Of a DNA stretch of 64,000 nucleotides, positions 33,396 through 41,745 are shown in pieces (positions within the stretch are counted from its first letter, which is position 1; every line of letters begins with the position of its first letter). Both the position numbers and the translations under genes were made by a program. The notes beneath the pieces were generated by a model. That model searched no databases. It saw nothing but the letters and a program-made list of their open reading frames with translations, and was not told the DNA's origin. Origin of the DNA: Lachnospiraceae bacterium (GTDB lineage Bacteria > Bacillota > Clostridia > Lachnospirales > Lachnospiraceae); contig SVFM01000001.1 of NCBI GenBank assembly GCA_015056865.1, positions 124,001 through 188,000 of the forward strand. Direction: 5' to 3'.

Positions 33396-34715
33396 ATGAA
33401 GATTACATTTATGGGTGCAGGCAGTACCGTATTTGCAAGAAACGTGATCGGTGACTGTATGTGTTCCGATGTTTTAAAGGACAGTGTGTTTGCACTTTAT
33501 GACATCGATGGAGACAGACTGAAAGAGAGCCAGGAGATCCTGGAGGCAATGCGTCAGGTGATGGAATGCAATTGTAAGATCGAGTGCTATCAGGGCGTAG
33601 AGAACCGCAAGGCAGCCCTGAAGGGAGCCAGTTTCGTGATCAATGCGATCCAGGTAGGTGGTTATGATCCCTGCACCATCATTGACTTTGAGATTCCCAA
33701 GAAGTATGGTTTGAGACAGACCATCGGGGATACACTGGGCATCGGCGGTATCATGCGTGCACTGCGTACCATTCCCGTTATGGAGGATTTTGCCAGAGAC
33801 ATGCTGGAGGTGTGTCCGGATGCGCTTATGCTGAACTACACCAACCCTATGGGCATGCTTACAGGCTATATGCAGAGATACACCGGAGCCAAGACCCTTG
33901 GCCTGTGCCACAGCGTGCAGGTATGTGCCAAGGCATTGCTGGAACAGTTTGGCATGGAAGACAAGCTGGAGGGGAGAAAAGAATTGATCGCCGGTATCAA
34001 CCACATGGGATGGCTTTTGGAGCTGCGGGATAAGGATGGTAATGATCTGTATCCTGTGATCAAGCCTCTGGTTGCAGCAAGAATGGCTGATCCGGACTGT
34101 CACGACAGGGTGCGTCTGGACTATATCAATCACTTCGGCTATTACTGTACCGAGTCCAGCGAACACAATGCAGAGTATAATATGTTCTACATCAAGAGCA
34201 AGTATCCCGAGCTTATCGAGCGCTACAACATTCCTCTGGACGAGTATCCCAGACGCTGCGTAGGGCAGATCGAAGGCTGGAAGAAAGAATATGCGGAGCT
34301 GAAAGAGGGCGGCATGAAGAAGCATGAGCGTTCCCACGAGTATGCATCCAGGATCATGGAAGCCATGGTTGCCAACACGCCTTATAAGATTGGGGGCAAC
34401 GTGATCAACAAGGGCCATCTGATCACCAACTTACCTGAGGATGCCTGCGTTGAGGTTCCTTGTCTGGTAGACGGTTACGGCATCCATCCTTGCCATGTAG
34501 GTGCCCTGCCTGTACAGTGCGCAGCGATGAACATGACCAATGTGAATGTACAGCTGTTGACCATTGAGGCTGCACATACGCTGAAGAAGGAGCATATCTA
34601 TCAGGCTGCTATGATGGATCCTCATACTGCAAGCGAGCTGGATATCGACAGCATCAAGAAAATGGTAGATGAATTGATCGACGCTCACGGAGATTATCTG
34701 CCGAAATATAAATAA
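33396..34715 (+). CDS. melA: GH4 family alpha-galactosidase
   Basis: 439 aa. NAD+- and Mn2+-dependent glycosidase hydrolysing galactosides such as melibiose or raffinose-family sugars. N-terminal ITFMGAGSTVFARNV dinucleotide fold, GGYDPCTIIDFEIPKKYGLRQT, LNYTNPMG, CHSVQ (metal-binding Cys) and GINHMGW (metal-binding His). The CHSVQ form matches MelA-type members better than 6-phospho-glucosidases. GAGGAGG precedes the ATG. Cytoplasmic; no dedicated transporter is adjacent. Confidence 0.88.
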   Translation: MKITFMGAGSTVFARNVIGDCMCSDVLKDSVFALYDIDGDRLKESQEILEAMRQVMECNCKIECYQGVENRKAALKGASFVINAIQVGGYDPCTIIDFEIPKKYGLRQTIGDTLGIGGIMRALRTIPVMEDFARDMLEVCPDALMLNYTNPMGMLTGYMQRYTGAKTLGLCHSVQVCAKALLEQFGMEDKLEGRKELIAGINHMGWLLELRDKDGNDLYPVIKPLVAARMADPDCHDRVRLDYINHFGYYCTESSEHNAEYNMFYIKSKYPELIERYNIPLDEYPRRCVGQIEGWKKEYAELKEGGMKKHERSHEYASRIMEAMVANTPYKIGGNVINKGHLITNLPEDACVEVPCLVDGYGIHPCHVGALPVQCAAMNMTNVNVQLLTIEAAHTLKKEHIYQAAMMDPHTASELDIDSIKKMVDELIDAHGDYLPKYK

Positions 34716-34724
34716 GAAGTATTC

Positions 34725-34772
34725 CAAATGCGCAGGACACATAGAGGTTCTGCGTATTTGCTTGCACTTTTT
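34725..34772 (+). terminator. Terminator after melA
   Basis: 11-bp stem CAAATGCGCAG (34725-34735) / CTGCGTATTTG (34750-34760, one G-T pair) with TTTTT 8 bases later. Confidence 0.6.
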
Positions 34773-34773
34773 C

Positions 34774-34802
34774 TTGAACTTGCCATGAACAGGGTATAAA
34801 AT
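34774..34802 (+). promoter_or_regulatory. Promoter of ybaK
   Basis: TTGAAC (34774-34779), 17-bp spacer, TAAAAT (34797-34802). Confidence 0.55.
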
Positions 34803-34835
34803 AATGATCATAAAACAAGGTACAGGTGAAGTAAG

Positions 34836-35324
34836 ATGGCAAAGACAAAGGAAGTAAAGACCAATGCAATGCGGATATTGGAATCCATGAAGATCCCTTT
34901 TGGGCATTATACCTACGAGTGCGAGGAGTTCGTGGATGGCCTGCAGACCGCTGATCTGCTGGGGCTGCCCCATGAAAAGGTCTATAAGACGCTGGTAACT
35001 ATGGGAGGCAGAGACTATTTTGTGTTTGTGATCCCCATTGAGGCAGAACTGGATCTGAAAAAGGCAGCCAGAGCAGTGGGGCAGAAGGCACTTAGTATGA
35101 TACACGTGAAAGATATCAATTCCGTCACAGGCTATATCCGGGGAGGCTGTACAGCCATAGGCATGAAAAAGCAGTATGTGACCAAGATCGATACCACCGC
35201 CCTGGAGTTTGCGCAGATCATTGTCAGCGGAGGGCGGATCGGCTCCCAGATAGAGCTGGCCCCTCAGGATCTGGCCAAAGCAGCCTGCGGGGAGTTTGCG
35301 GATGTGATCAGAGGGCTGGAATAG
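34836..35324 (+). CDS. ybaK: Cys-tRNA(Pro) deacylase YbaK/EbsC
   Basis: 162 aa. Hydrolyses Cys mis-attached to tRNA-Pro. Family motifs: TNAMRILESMKIPFGHYTYE, VYKTLVTMGGRDYFVFVIP with the functional Lys, VKDINSVTGYIRGGCTAIGMKK and ISGGRIG-like VSGGRIGSQIEL. Full length for YbaK. Precedes ptb-buk, which has its own promoter. Confidence 0.9.
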   Translation: MAKTKEVKTNAMRILESMKIPFGHYTYECEEFVDGLQTADLLGLPHEKVYKTLVTMGGRDYFVFVIPIEAELDLKKAARAVGQKALSMIHVKDINSVTGYIRGGCTAIGMKKQYVTKIDTTALEFAQIIVSGGRIGSQIELAPQDLAKAACGEFADVIRGLE

Positions 35325-35327
35325 AGG

Positions 35328-35356
35328 TTGATTTTTAAAACGGACCGTGCTATTAT
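35328..35356 (+). promoter_or_regulatory. Promoter of ptb-buk
   Basis: TTGATT (35328-35333), 17-bp spacer, TATTAT (35351-35356), about 46 bases before ptb. Confidence 0.6.
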
Positions 35357-35402
35357 TTTAACGAAAACAAAAGGAAATCCGTGAGGATGGAAAGGTGCAA
35401 AG

Positions 35403-36326
35403 ATGAATAAGAGTTTTGATGAGATTATTGCGAAAGTAAAAGAGTGCGGCATGAAGAAGGTGGCGGTCTCTGTTGCCCAGGATGAGGCTGTGCTGGAGGC
35501 TGTCAGAGAGGCCAAGAAGCGTGGGATTGCAGATGCGATCCTGGTAGGTGATGCGGAGAAGATAGGGGCCATTGCTGCCCAGATCGACATGGATCTGTCA
35601 GAGTTTCAGATCATCCACGAGCCGGATATGATCCAGGCTTCCTTAAAGGCAGTTAAGCTGGCGCACGACGGTGAAGCTGATATGTATATGAAGGGCGTAA
35701 TTGATACAAAGAACTTTTTAAAGAGTGTATTAGATAAGGAAGTGGGACTTCGTACCGGTGGCGTTCTCTCTCATGTATGCGTGTTTGATATCCCCGGTAT
35801 CGACAGACTGCTGTATCTGACAGATGTGGCATTTATGACCTATCCTACCTTGGAGGACAAGGTGAATATCATTAAGAATACTTTGCCTGTGGCAAAGGCC
35901 TGCGGACTGGACTGTCCCAAGATAGCGCCGCTGGCAGCAGTGGAAGTGGTAAATCCCAAGATGGAGGTTACTGTGGAGGCGGCAGAGCTTACCAGAATGA
36001 ACCGGAAAGGGGAATTGACCGGTTGTATCATCGACGGTCCTTTGTCCCTGGATCTGGCTATTGATCCCGAGGCTGCCAAGCACAAGGGTGCAACAGACAG
36101 ACCCATCCAGGGAGATGCGGACGTGCTTCTGTTCCCGGATATTCATGCAGGCAACCTGGTGTACAAGGCCATCGTACATATGGTGCCCGGAGTGAAAAAT
36201 GGTTGTATACTGACCGGAACCAAGGTGCCTGTGATTTTGACCAGCCGTTCTGATACCTTTGAGACAAAAGTAAATTCTATGGCTCTGGCAGCTGTTGTAG
36301 CAGAAGAAATGAAGAAAAACGCTTAA
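35403..36326 (+). CDS. ptb: Phosphate butyryltransferase
   Basis: 307 aa. Converts butyryl-CoA and phosphate to butyryl phosphate. Phosphotransacylase fold with VLVGDAEKIGA-type start (ADAILVGDAEKI), MYMKGVIDTKNFLKSVL, GPLSLDLAIDPEAA and LFPDIHAGNLVYK, all matching clostridial Ptb rather than Pta. AAAGGTG precedes the ATG. With buk 21 bases downstream it draws butyryl-CoA from the Bcd-Etf step. Confidence 0.93.
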   Translation: MNKSFDEIIAKVKECGMKKVAVSVAQDEAVLEAVREAKKRGIADAILVGDAEKIGAIAAQIDMDLSEFQIIHEPDMIQASLKAVKLAHDGEADMYMKGVIDTKNFLKSVLDKEVGLRTGGVLSHVCVFDIPGIDRLLYLTDVAFMTYPTLEDKVNIIKNTLPVAKACGLDCPKIAPLAAVEVVNPKMEVTVEAAELTRMNRKGELTGCIIDGPLSLDLAIDPEAAKHKGATDRPIQGDADVLLFPDIHAGNLVYKAIVHMVPGVKNGCILTGTKVPVILTSRSDTFETKVNSMALAAVVAEEMKKNA

Positions 36327-36347
36327 ACATAGAGGAGGTAAAATCAT

Positions 36348-37415
36348 ATGTCTATCAAAAGTTTAATTATCAATCCCGGTTCCACTTCTACCAAGATCGG
36401 TGTGTTTGAGGATGAGACCCTGTTGTTTGAGGAAACACTGAGACATTCCACAGAGGAGATTAGCCAATATGCAGCTATCGTGGATCAGAAAGACTTCCGC
36501 AAGAAGATCATTACTGATCTGTTGGAAAGCAAAAACTTTGATGTGAAATCTCTGGATGTGATCGTAGGCCGCGGCGGTATGTTAAAGCCCATCCCCGGCG
36601 GTACCTATGCGGTAACCGATGCCCTGATCGAAGATCTGAAAGCCGGTGTATCCGGTCAGCATGCTTCCAATCTGGGCGGTATTCTGGCCAAGGAGATCGG
36701 TGATGCCATCGGCGTACCTTCTTATATTGTAGATCCTGTAGTAGTGGATGAGCTGATGCCGATTGCCAGATACTCCGGCGTACCCGAGCTTCCCCGTGTC
36801 AGCATTTTCCATGCCCTGAACCAGAAGGCTGTGGCCAAGAGATATGCCAAGGAGTGCGGCAAGGATTATGAGTCTCTTCGTCTGGTGGTAGTACACATGG
36901 GCGGCGGTGTGTCCGTAGGTGCTCATGAGTACGGCAAAGTAGTGGATGTGTTCAATGCCTTGGATGGTGACGGAGCCTTTTCACCCGAGAGAGCCGGTGC
37001 AGTGCCTGCAGGCGCTCTGATCAAGATGTGCTTCTCCGGACAGTATACGCAGAAAGAAATATACAGCAAGATCGTGGGCAAGGGCGGCTTTAACGCTTAC
37101 CTGGGTACCAATGATATGCGTGAGGTGACCAAGCGTGCAGAGGCTGGAGAGGAAAAGGCCATAGAGGCAAAGGAAGCCTTCATCCTGCAGGTGGCAAAGG
37201 ATATCGGCTCCATGGCCTGCGTGCTGAACGGTAAAGTAGACCAGATCATTTTGACCGGCGGTATCGCCTATGGCAAAGAAGTGGTAGAGGCTCTGAGAGA
37301 GAGAGCAGGCTGGATCGCTCCTTTCACCGTATATCCCGGTGAGGACGAGTTGCTGGCTCTGGCACAGGGTGCTATCCGTGTGATGACCGGTGAGGAAGAA
37401 GCAGCAAAATATTAA
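36348..37415 (+). CDS. buk: Butyrate kinase
   Basis: 355 aa acetokinase-family enzyme. Phosphorylates ADP from butyryl phosphate, releasing butyrate: the ATP-yielding end of the pathway. [15 protein letters not shown] is the N-terminal phosphate loop, [14 protein letters not shown] and [19 protein letters not shown] are Buk motifs, and [13 protein letters not shown] closes the ATP site. AGGAGG precedes the ATG. No butyryl-CoA:acetate CoA-transferase gene is seen in the window, so the kinase route is the visible one. Confidence 0.94.
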   Translation: MSIKSLIINPGSTSTKIGVFEDETLLFEETLRHSTEEISQYAAIVDQKDFRKKIITDLLESKNFDVKSLDVIVGRGGMLKPIPGGTYAVTDALIEDLKAGVSGQHASNLGGILAKEIGDAIGVPSYIVDPVVVDELMPIARYSGVPELPRVSIFHALNQKAVAKRYAKECGKDYESLRLVVVHMGGGVSVGAHEYGKVVDVFNALDGDGAFSPERAGAVPAGALIKMCFSGQYTQKEIYSKIVGKGGFNAYLGTNDMREVTKRAEAGEEKAIEAKEAFILQVAKDIGSMACVLNGKVDQIILTGGIAYGKEVVEALRERAGWIAPFTVYPGEDELLALAQGAIRVMTGEEEAAKY

Positions 37416-37429
37416 TTTATAAGCTAATG

Positions 37430-37463
37430 GGACCTCTTTTTTGATTAAAAGGGGTCCTTTTTT
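37430..37463 (+). terminator. Terminator of ptb-buk
   Basis: Stem GGACCTCTTTT (37430-37440) / AAAAGGGGTCC (37447-37457), one mismatch, followed by six T. Confidence 0.88.
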
Positions 37464-38106
37464 AATTTGTTTTCTCTATCAAATCAATGACTTCGCAGCA
37501 CAAAACTTTTGCTAGTATAATAAGATACTCTGTTTGAGCTTTATTGATGTTTTTTTGGCGTTGTTCGTATTGCTGGATGGTTCGTACAGGAATGCCGGAC
37601 AATTCTGCAAGTTCACGTTGGCTAAGCCCGGACTTTTGCCTCAGTAGCTTGAGATTGGATTCGGGCCTTGCAACTTTGTATAAAGTGTTCATTTTATCCA
37701 CAAACTGTCGGATATCCATTTCATGATAGGGAGAGTAAAGGGCTCTAATGTCTTCAATGGGGACATACTGTACAATTTCCTTAAAACCCATGGAGGTTTC
37801 CCACTGATAATAGGCTAAGGCCCAGCCGGTCCAGAATTCTTCGCTGCGGTCCATAGTGTAATTGGGCTTGACTCGTTTATGGGTATTACCTGTGTGTTCC
37901 AGTACCTGATAGGCAAGCTCAACACCAGACATCCCAACAATGAGGGTAAAATCACCGCTTTCAAAACGTGATGCAATGCCGGAGCGTAGAAACAGGGAGA
38001 AAAACTCTGTGAGATCATATTCGAGATCGTACACTGCATAATCCAGCATGCGGCCTAGGGCTGTGCGGGCTTTTTCAAGATAAACTTTATCGTAAGCGTG
38101 AATCAT
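37462..38106 (-). CDS. XRE-domain protein, probable antitoxin
   Basis: 214 aa. The C-terminal third (about 150-212) is a Cro/CI-type helix-turn-helix: LLRQKSGLSQRELAELSGIPVRTIQQYEQ. The N-terminal 145 residues form an unrecognised mostly helical domain (DLTEFFSLFLRSGIASRFESGD, MSGVELAYQVLE). The ATG lies within the end of the preceding DUF3990-like gene (20-base overlap) with GAGGAG upstream, so synthesis is coupled. By analogy with toxin-antitoxin pairs it would neutralise the partner through the N-terminal part and repress the shared promoter. This is inference from context. Confidence 0.75.
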   Translation of the reverse strand: MIHAYDKVYLEKARTALGRMLDYAVYDLEYDLTEFFSLFLRSGIASRFESGDFTLIVGMSGVELAYQVLEHTGNTHKRVKPNYTMDRSEEFWTGWALAYYQWETSMGFKEIVQYVPIEDIRALYSPYHEMDIRQFVDKMNTLYKVARPESNLKLLRQKSGLSQRELAELSGIPVRTIQQYEQRQKNINKAQTEYLIILAKVLCCEVIDLIEKTN

Positions 38107-38764
38107 TTGGCCTTATCTCCTCGTCCATAATTTGTGTAATATATAAGTCGCCGCGCATGCGTTTGCTGCGCTCAACATGGAAGTATTCTCGGCGTGCGGT
38201 TTTGTCCCGCAGCATCTTTCGGGCATACCATTCATCACTTTGGGCAATTTCGCTCCCCAGAAACTTGAGACATTCAAACGCATATTTACTCTTGAGAACA
38301 AACTGCTGACCAAGTTTCCCAAGATGCATGGCGTTGTTAAGCTGACGATAAGAAATTGTGCCATTTATGAAGTCTTGGGCAAAGGAAAAATAGCTGTCAT
38401 CGGCACGATAGCCGATAATTGCATCAAAAGATTCATAATCAACGGTGAAGTTGGATAGCAGATATGCCTTTGCTTCCGCGGCCAGTCCAGAGGGGATGTC
38501 GAACTCGCGATTGGACAGTAATACTGTAAGCCAGTGTAAAATGCAATATTCCGGTGCATTCAGGTCTAGGATGTGTAAAAATTCACAATCAATCTCGTAG
38601 CAGTTGGCATAGCCATCCTGATTTTTGCCAACACCCCATTCCTTAGCCATTTCAAGAGTGTCGGTGCAATAAAAACCCAGGCCGTAATCGTTATAAGGTT
38701 TTCCATATCCAAATAAAGGTTGCTCAATGATTTTTGAAGAACCGTGATATATTTTTTTGATCAT
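38087..38764 (-). CDS. DUF3990 / ADP-ribosyltransferase-like protein, probable toxin
   Basis: 225 aa. KIYHGSSKIIEQPLFGYG followed by NDYGLGFYCT is the start of DUF3990 proteins; the His-Gly-Ser and GLGFYCT elements resemble the first two motifs of diphtheria-toxin-like ADP-ribosyltransferases. QFVLKSKYAFECL near residue 155 is also typical. Which glutamate would be catalytic is unclear. First of two overlapping genes under a strong palindromic promoter. No signal peptide, so it would act inside the cell. Target unknown; toxicity is not shown by sequence. Confidence 0.75.
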   Translation of the reverse strand: MIKKIYHGSSKIIEQPLFGYGKPYNDYGLGFYCTDTLEMAKEWGVGKNQDGYANCYEIDCEFLHILDLNAPEYCILHWLTVLLSNREFDIPSGLAAEAKAYLLSNFTVDYESFDAIIGYRADDSYFSFAQDFINGTISYRQLNNAMHLGKLGQQFVLKSKYAFECLKFLGSEIAQSDEWYARKMLRDKTARREYFHVERSKRMRGDLYITQIMDEEIRPNDSRLR

Positions 38765-38791
38765 AAATATAGAGTCTCCGTTTTTGTTTAT

Positions 38792-38820
38792 ATTATACTC
38801 CTAAAGGAGTATAATGTCAA
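38792..38820 (-). promoter_or_regulatory. Promoter and palindromic operator of the DUF3990-XRE pair
   Basis: Minus strand TTGACA (38820-38815), 17-bp spacer, TATAAT (38797-38792), a consensus promoter. A perfect inverted repeat with 11-bp arms ATTATACTCCT/AGGAGTATAAT and 2 central bases spans 38792-38815, covering -10 and spacer. A diverged half-site (GGAGCGAGTATA) follows at about 38826-38837. Placement fits autorepression by the XRE protein. Confidence 0.85.
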
Positions 38821-38883
38821 CAAAAGGAGCGAGTATATTTTGTAGTGTTTAGTAAATGCAAATAGTTATAAAAGTTTCTTTTT

Positions 38884-38908
38884 CTTTCGTTTCCAAACAA
38901 ATCGAAAG
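38884..38908. promoter_or_regulatory. Inverted repeat upstream of the aminotransferase promoter
   Basis: CTTTCG (38884-38889) and CGAAAG (38903-38908), 13 bases apart, within a longer imperfect palindrome, 18 bases before the -35 box. Could be an activator site; no regulator gene is adjacent. Confidence 0.35.
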
Positions 38909-38926
38909 GAAAACAATAAAAAGGTA

Positions 38927-38954
38927 TTGACATATCCTCAAAATGTTATATAAT
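38927..38954 (+). promoter_or_regulatory. Promoter of the aminotransferase gene
   Basis: TTGACA (38927-38932), 16-bp spacer, TATAAT (38949-38954). Confidence 0.75.
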
Positions 38955-39017
38955 TAAATCGAATCATAATGTGACAGAAAGTGTCGCTATGAAATACATT
39001 GAAAAGAGGGTTAAATT

Positions 39018-40388
39018 ATGAGCAAGAATTGGGCATCTATGGATCTTACAAAAGTTCCTAATATGGTATCAGCTACTGTACCAGGTCCAAAATCCATTGA
39101 GTATCATGACAGATGTGCAGCTTACATGAAGGGCTATTCCAGCCAGGTAAAGCTTTTCCCGGTAACATTTGAATCCGGTTATGGCTACACTCTTACTGAC
39201 GTTGACGGCAATACATATCTTGACTTCTCATCCGGTATTTATGTAACCGGTCTGGGTCATTGCCATCCGAGAATCAGTGAAGCAGTTGCTGAGCAGGCAA
39301 AGAAGCTTATGAACTGCCACGACTTTACGACCAAAGTAAAGATGGAATTAGTTGAAAAAATGCATGAGATCACAGGCGGTCGTTTCGGCGGCTTCCAGTT
39401 CTACGATTCCGGTACAACCGCAGTAGAAGCTGGTTTGCGTTGTGCACGTGCAGCTACAGGCAAGCAGGAATTTATTTCCTTCTTCAGAGATTTCCACGGC
39501 AAGACCTACGGTGCCAACTCTCTGGCAGTTGTTGGCCCCGATACACATATGAGAGCGCCCGGCTTCATGTTGGTTCCCAGACCCAATCCATATCGTGACT
39601 TCTTTGGCAGAAGCGAAGAGGAAGCTTGGAAGGATTCTACTCCTTATATTCATATGATCGAAGGTATGCTTGATAATGCTTGTGCAAACGGTGGCAAGAA
39701 CGTTGCAGCTATCGTATTGGAGCCTGTTCAGGGTTGGGGTGGTTCCATTATCCCTCCTGCAGACTTTATCCCTGCTCTTCGTGAGTTGTGCAACAAGAGA
39801 GGTATCCTCCTGTTCGCAGATGAAGTTCTTAACTGTATGGCTAGAACCGGTAAGTATCTTGCTATGGATCACTGGGATGTTACTGCTGATATTACCACTC
39901 TTGGTAAGGGCTTCGGTAATGGTTTCCCTGTAACAGCATTAGCAGTTTCCAAGGAGCTTGCTCCTGCAATTGAAAAGATTTCTGCTTCTTCCAGCTACGG
40001 CGGTAACCCGATGGCTTGTATCGCAGCTTTAGAATCAATCAAGGTTATCGAAGAAGAAGGCTTGAATGAACGTTCTGCTCACCTTGGTGAAATTATGTTA
40101 GCTAGAATGGAACAGATGAAAGCTGCTCACCCGATCATCGGTGATGTACGTGCAATCGGCTGTCTCCAGGCTATCGAAGTTGTTAAGGATCGTGAGACAA
40201 AGGAGCCGTTTGCAGAGGCTGGTACTATGATTTACCAGAAGGCATTCGAAAAGGGTCTGGCTTGGGTTCCTTCAGGTCACATCCTGCGTATGTCTCCTCC
40301 GATGATCCTGGACGACGAGGCTGCTCTGAAGGGTCTGGATATCATCGAAGAAGCTGTTGCAGAGACAGAGAAGCATTTTGGTTATTAA
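39018..40388 (+). CDS. Class III pyridoxal-phosphate aminotransferase
   Basis: 456 aa. Fold type I class III (omega-amino acid, GABA/acetylornithine-type) enzyme. VDGNTYLDFSSGIYVTGLGHCHP, YDSGTTAVEAGLRCARAATG (phosphate cup), FHGKTYGANS, LLFADEVLNCMARTG with the cofactor Asp, and TTLGKGFGNGFPV with the Schiff-base Lys. Substrate undetermined. Codon use favours T-ending codons more than neighbouring genes, perhaps reflecting high expression or separate origin. A perfect hairpin separates it from the following oxidoreductase gene. Confidence 0.88.
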   Translation: MSKNWASMDLTKVPNMVSATVPGPKSIEYHDRCAAYMKGYSSQVKLFPVTFESGYGYTLTDVDGNTYLDFSSGIYVTGLGHCHPRISEAVAEQAKKLMNCHDFTTKVKMELVEKMHEITGGRFGGFQFYDSGTTAVEAGLRCARAATGKQEFISFFRDFHGKTYGANSLAVVGPDTHMRAPGFMLVPRPNPYRDFFGRSEEEAWKDSTPYIHMIEGMLDNACANGGKNVAAIVLEPVQGWGGSIIPPADFIPALRELCNKRGILLFADEVLNCMARTGKYLAMDHWDVTADITTLGKGFGNGFPVTALAVSKELAPAIEKISASSSYGGNPMACIAALESIKVIEEEGLNERSAHLGEIMLARMEQMKAAHPIIGDVRAIGCLQAIEVVKDRETKEPFAEAGTMIYQKAFEKGLAWVPSGHILRMSPPMILDDEAALKGLDIIEEAVAETEKHFGY

Positions 40389-40398
40389 TTAACATACA

Positions 40399-40431
40399 TT
40401 ACACCCAAACAGTATTTCTGTTTGGGTGTAA
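40399..40431. repeat. Perfect 14-bp inverted repeat without T-tract
   Basis: TTACACCCAAACAG (40399-40412) and CTGTTTGGGTGTAA (40418-40431), loop TATTT. Neither strand has a following T-run, so it may be a processing or stability hairpin rather than a classical terminator. Confidence 0.75.
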
Positions 40432-40461
40432 TAAATATAACACTTGAAAGGAAGAACAACT

Positions 40462-41595
40462 ATGAAAACAGTTAGATTTGGTTTGATCGGCTGCGGCCTG
40501 ATGGCCAGAGAGTTTGCCTCCGCTGCTGCCCGCTGGTGTCATCTGACAGAAGATATTCCCAGACCTGAGATCGTTGGTATCTGCTCCGTTGTTCCTAAAG
40601 AGATGGAGTGGTTCCAGAAGAATTTCCCTGAGATCAAATATGCTGTAGCTGATTATAAAGAGCTTTTGGAGAAGGATGACATCGATGCAATTTACTGTGC
40701 AGTTCCTCACAATCTCCACGAGCAGTTCTATATTGATATCATCAAGAGCGGCAAGGCACTGCTTGGTGAGAAGCCCTTCGGCATTGATAAGAAGGCCAAT
40801 GAGAATATTCTTAAGGCTCTTAGCGAGAATCCCGATACCTTTGTTCGTTGCTGCAGTGAGTTCCCTTATTATCCTGCTATGCAGACTATGATCAACTGGT
40901 ACAAGGAAGGCAAATTCGGCAAGGTACTGGAGATCCACTGTGGTTTCAATCACTGCAGTGATATGGATGTAAATAAGCCCATCAACTGGAAACGTATGGT
41001 GAAATTCAACGGTGAATACGGCTGCCTTGGCGACCTGGGTATCCACACCCAGCATGTACCCTTCCGTCTGGGCTTTACCCCCAAGACTGTGAGAGCTCAT
41101 TTCAGCAATATCGTGAAAGAGCGTCCCGACGGTAAGGGAGGCACTGCTGTATGCGATACCTTCGACAACTGCACCATCTTCTGCACCACCTTGAATGCAG
41201 ATGGTGACGAGATTCCTATGACACTTGAGACCAAGCGTATGTGTCCCGGCTCCACCAACCGTTGGTTCTTTGAGATCTACGGTATGGATTGCAGTGCACG
41301 TTTCTCCAGTGATGATGCAAATGCATTTTACTATACCTCTTCCTGGGGCAAGGAGCAGTCCTGGAACCGCATTATCATCGGTTACAAGCCTATGATCCCT
41401 ACCATTACAGGTCCTATCTTTGAGTTTGGCTTTACAGATGCTATCCAGCAGCAGATCGCCGCATTTATGATGGAGTACTCCGGTATGGAGGTACCTTTCG
41501 GTCTGTTCACACCCGAGGAGACAGCAATGTCCCATACTCTTGCAACGGCAGCACTGAAGTCCTTCTACAACAAGACGGTTGAAGTGATTGAGTAG
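40462..41595 (+). CDS. Gfo/Idh/MocA family oxidoreductase
   Basis: 377 aa. N-terminal NAD(P)-binding motif FGLIGCGLMARE, then IDAIYCAVPHNLH and the substrate-region Lys motif GEKPFGID, as in inositol and sugar dehydrogenases. C-terminal alpha/beta domain with GCLGDLGIHTQHVP. Substrate unknown. Probably co-transcribed with the aminotransferase, suggesting joint conversion of an amino sugar or cyclitol; this is inference. AAAGGAAG precedes the ATG at 40462. Confidence 0.85.
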   Translation: MKTVRFGLIGCGLMAREFASAAARWCHLTEDIPRPEIVGICSVVPKEMEWFQKNFPEIKYAVADYKELLEKDDIDAIYCAVPHNLHEQFYIDIIKSGKALLGEKPFGIDKKANENILKALSENPDTFVRCCSEFPYYPAMQTMINWYKEGKFGKVLEIHCGFNHCSDMDVNKPINWKRMVKFNGEYGCLGDLGIHTQHVPFRLGFTPKTVRAHFSNIVKERPDGKGGTAVCDTFDNCTIFCTTLNADGDEIPMTLETKRMCPGSTNRWFFEIYGMDCSARFSSDDANAFYYTSSWGKEQSWNRIIIGYKPMIPTITGPIFEFGFTDAIQQQIAAFMMEYSGMEVPFGLFTPEETAMSHTLATAALKSFYNKTVEVIE

Positions 41596-41610
41596 GCAAA
41601 ATAAAATCTG

Positions 41611-41655
41611 TTGCCAAGGCGGATGTCAAGATCTGTCTTGGCAATATTGTTTTTA
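41611..41655 (+). terminator. Terminator after the oxidoreductase gene
   Basis: 14-bp stem (41611-41624 with 41631-41644, two G-T pairs) including TTGCCAAG/CTTGGCAA, followed by TATTGTTTTT. Confidence 0.8.
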
Positions 41656-41675
41656 GGATCTAAGAGTGGTATAAT
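41647..41675 (+). promoter_or_regulatory. Promoter of the malic enzyme gene
   Basis: TTGTTT (41647-41652), 17-bp spacer, TATAAT (41670-41675). The -35 overlaps the T-tract of the preceding terminator. Confidence 0.65.
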
Positions 41676-41745
41676 AAGCGGTAGAGGAACCGTCTTGACA
41701 GCCAATGGATCATCTGAAATTATTATTATATGGAGGTACATATAA

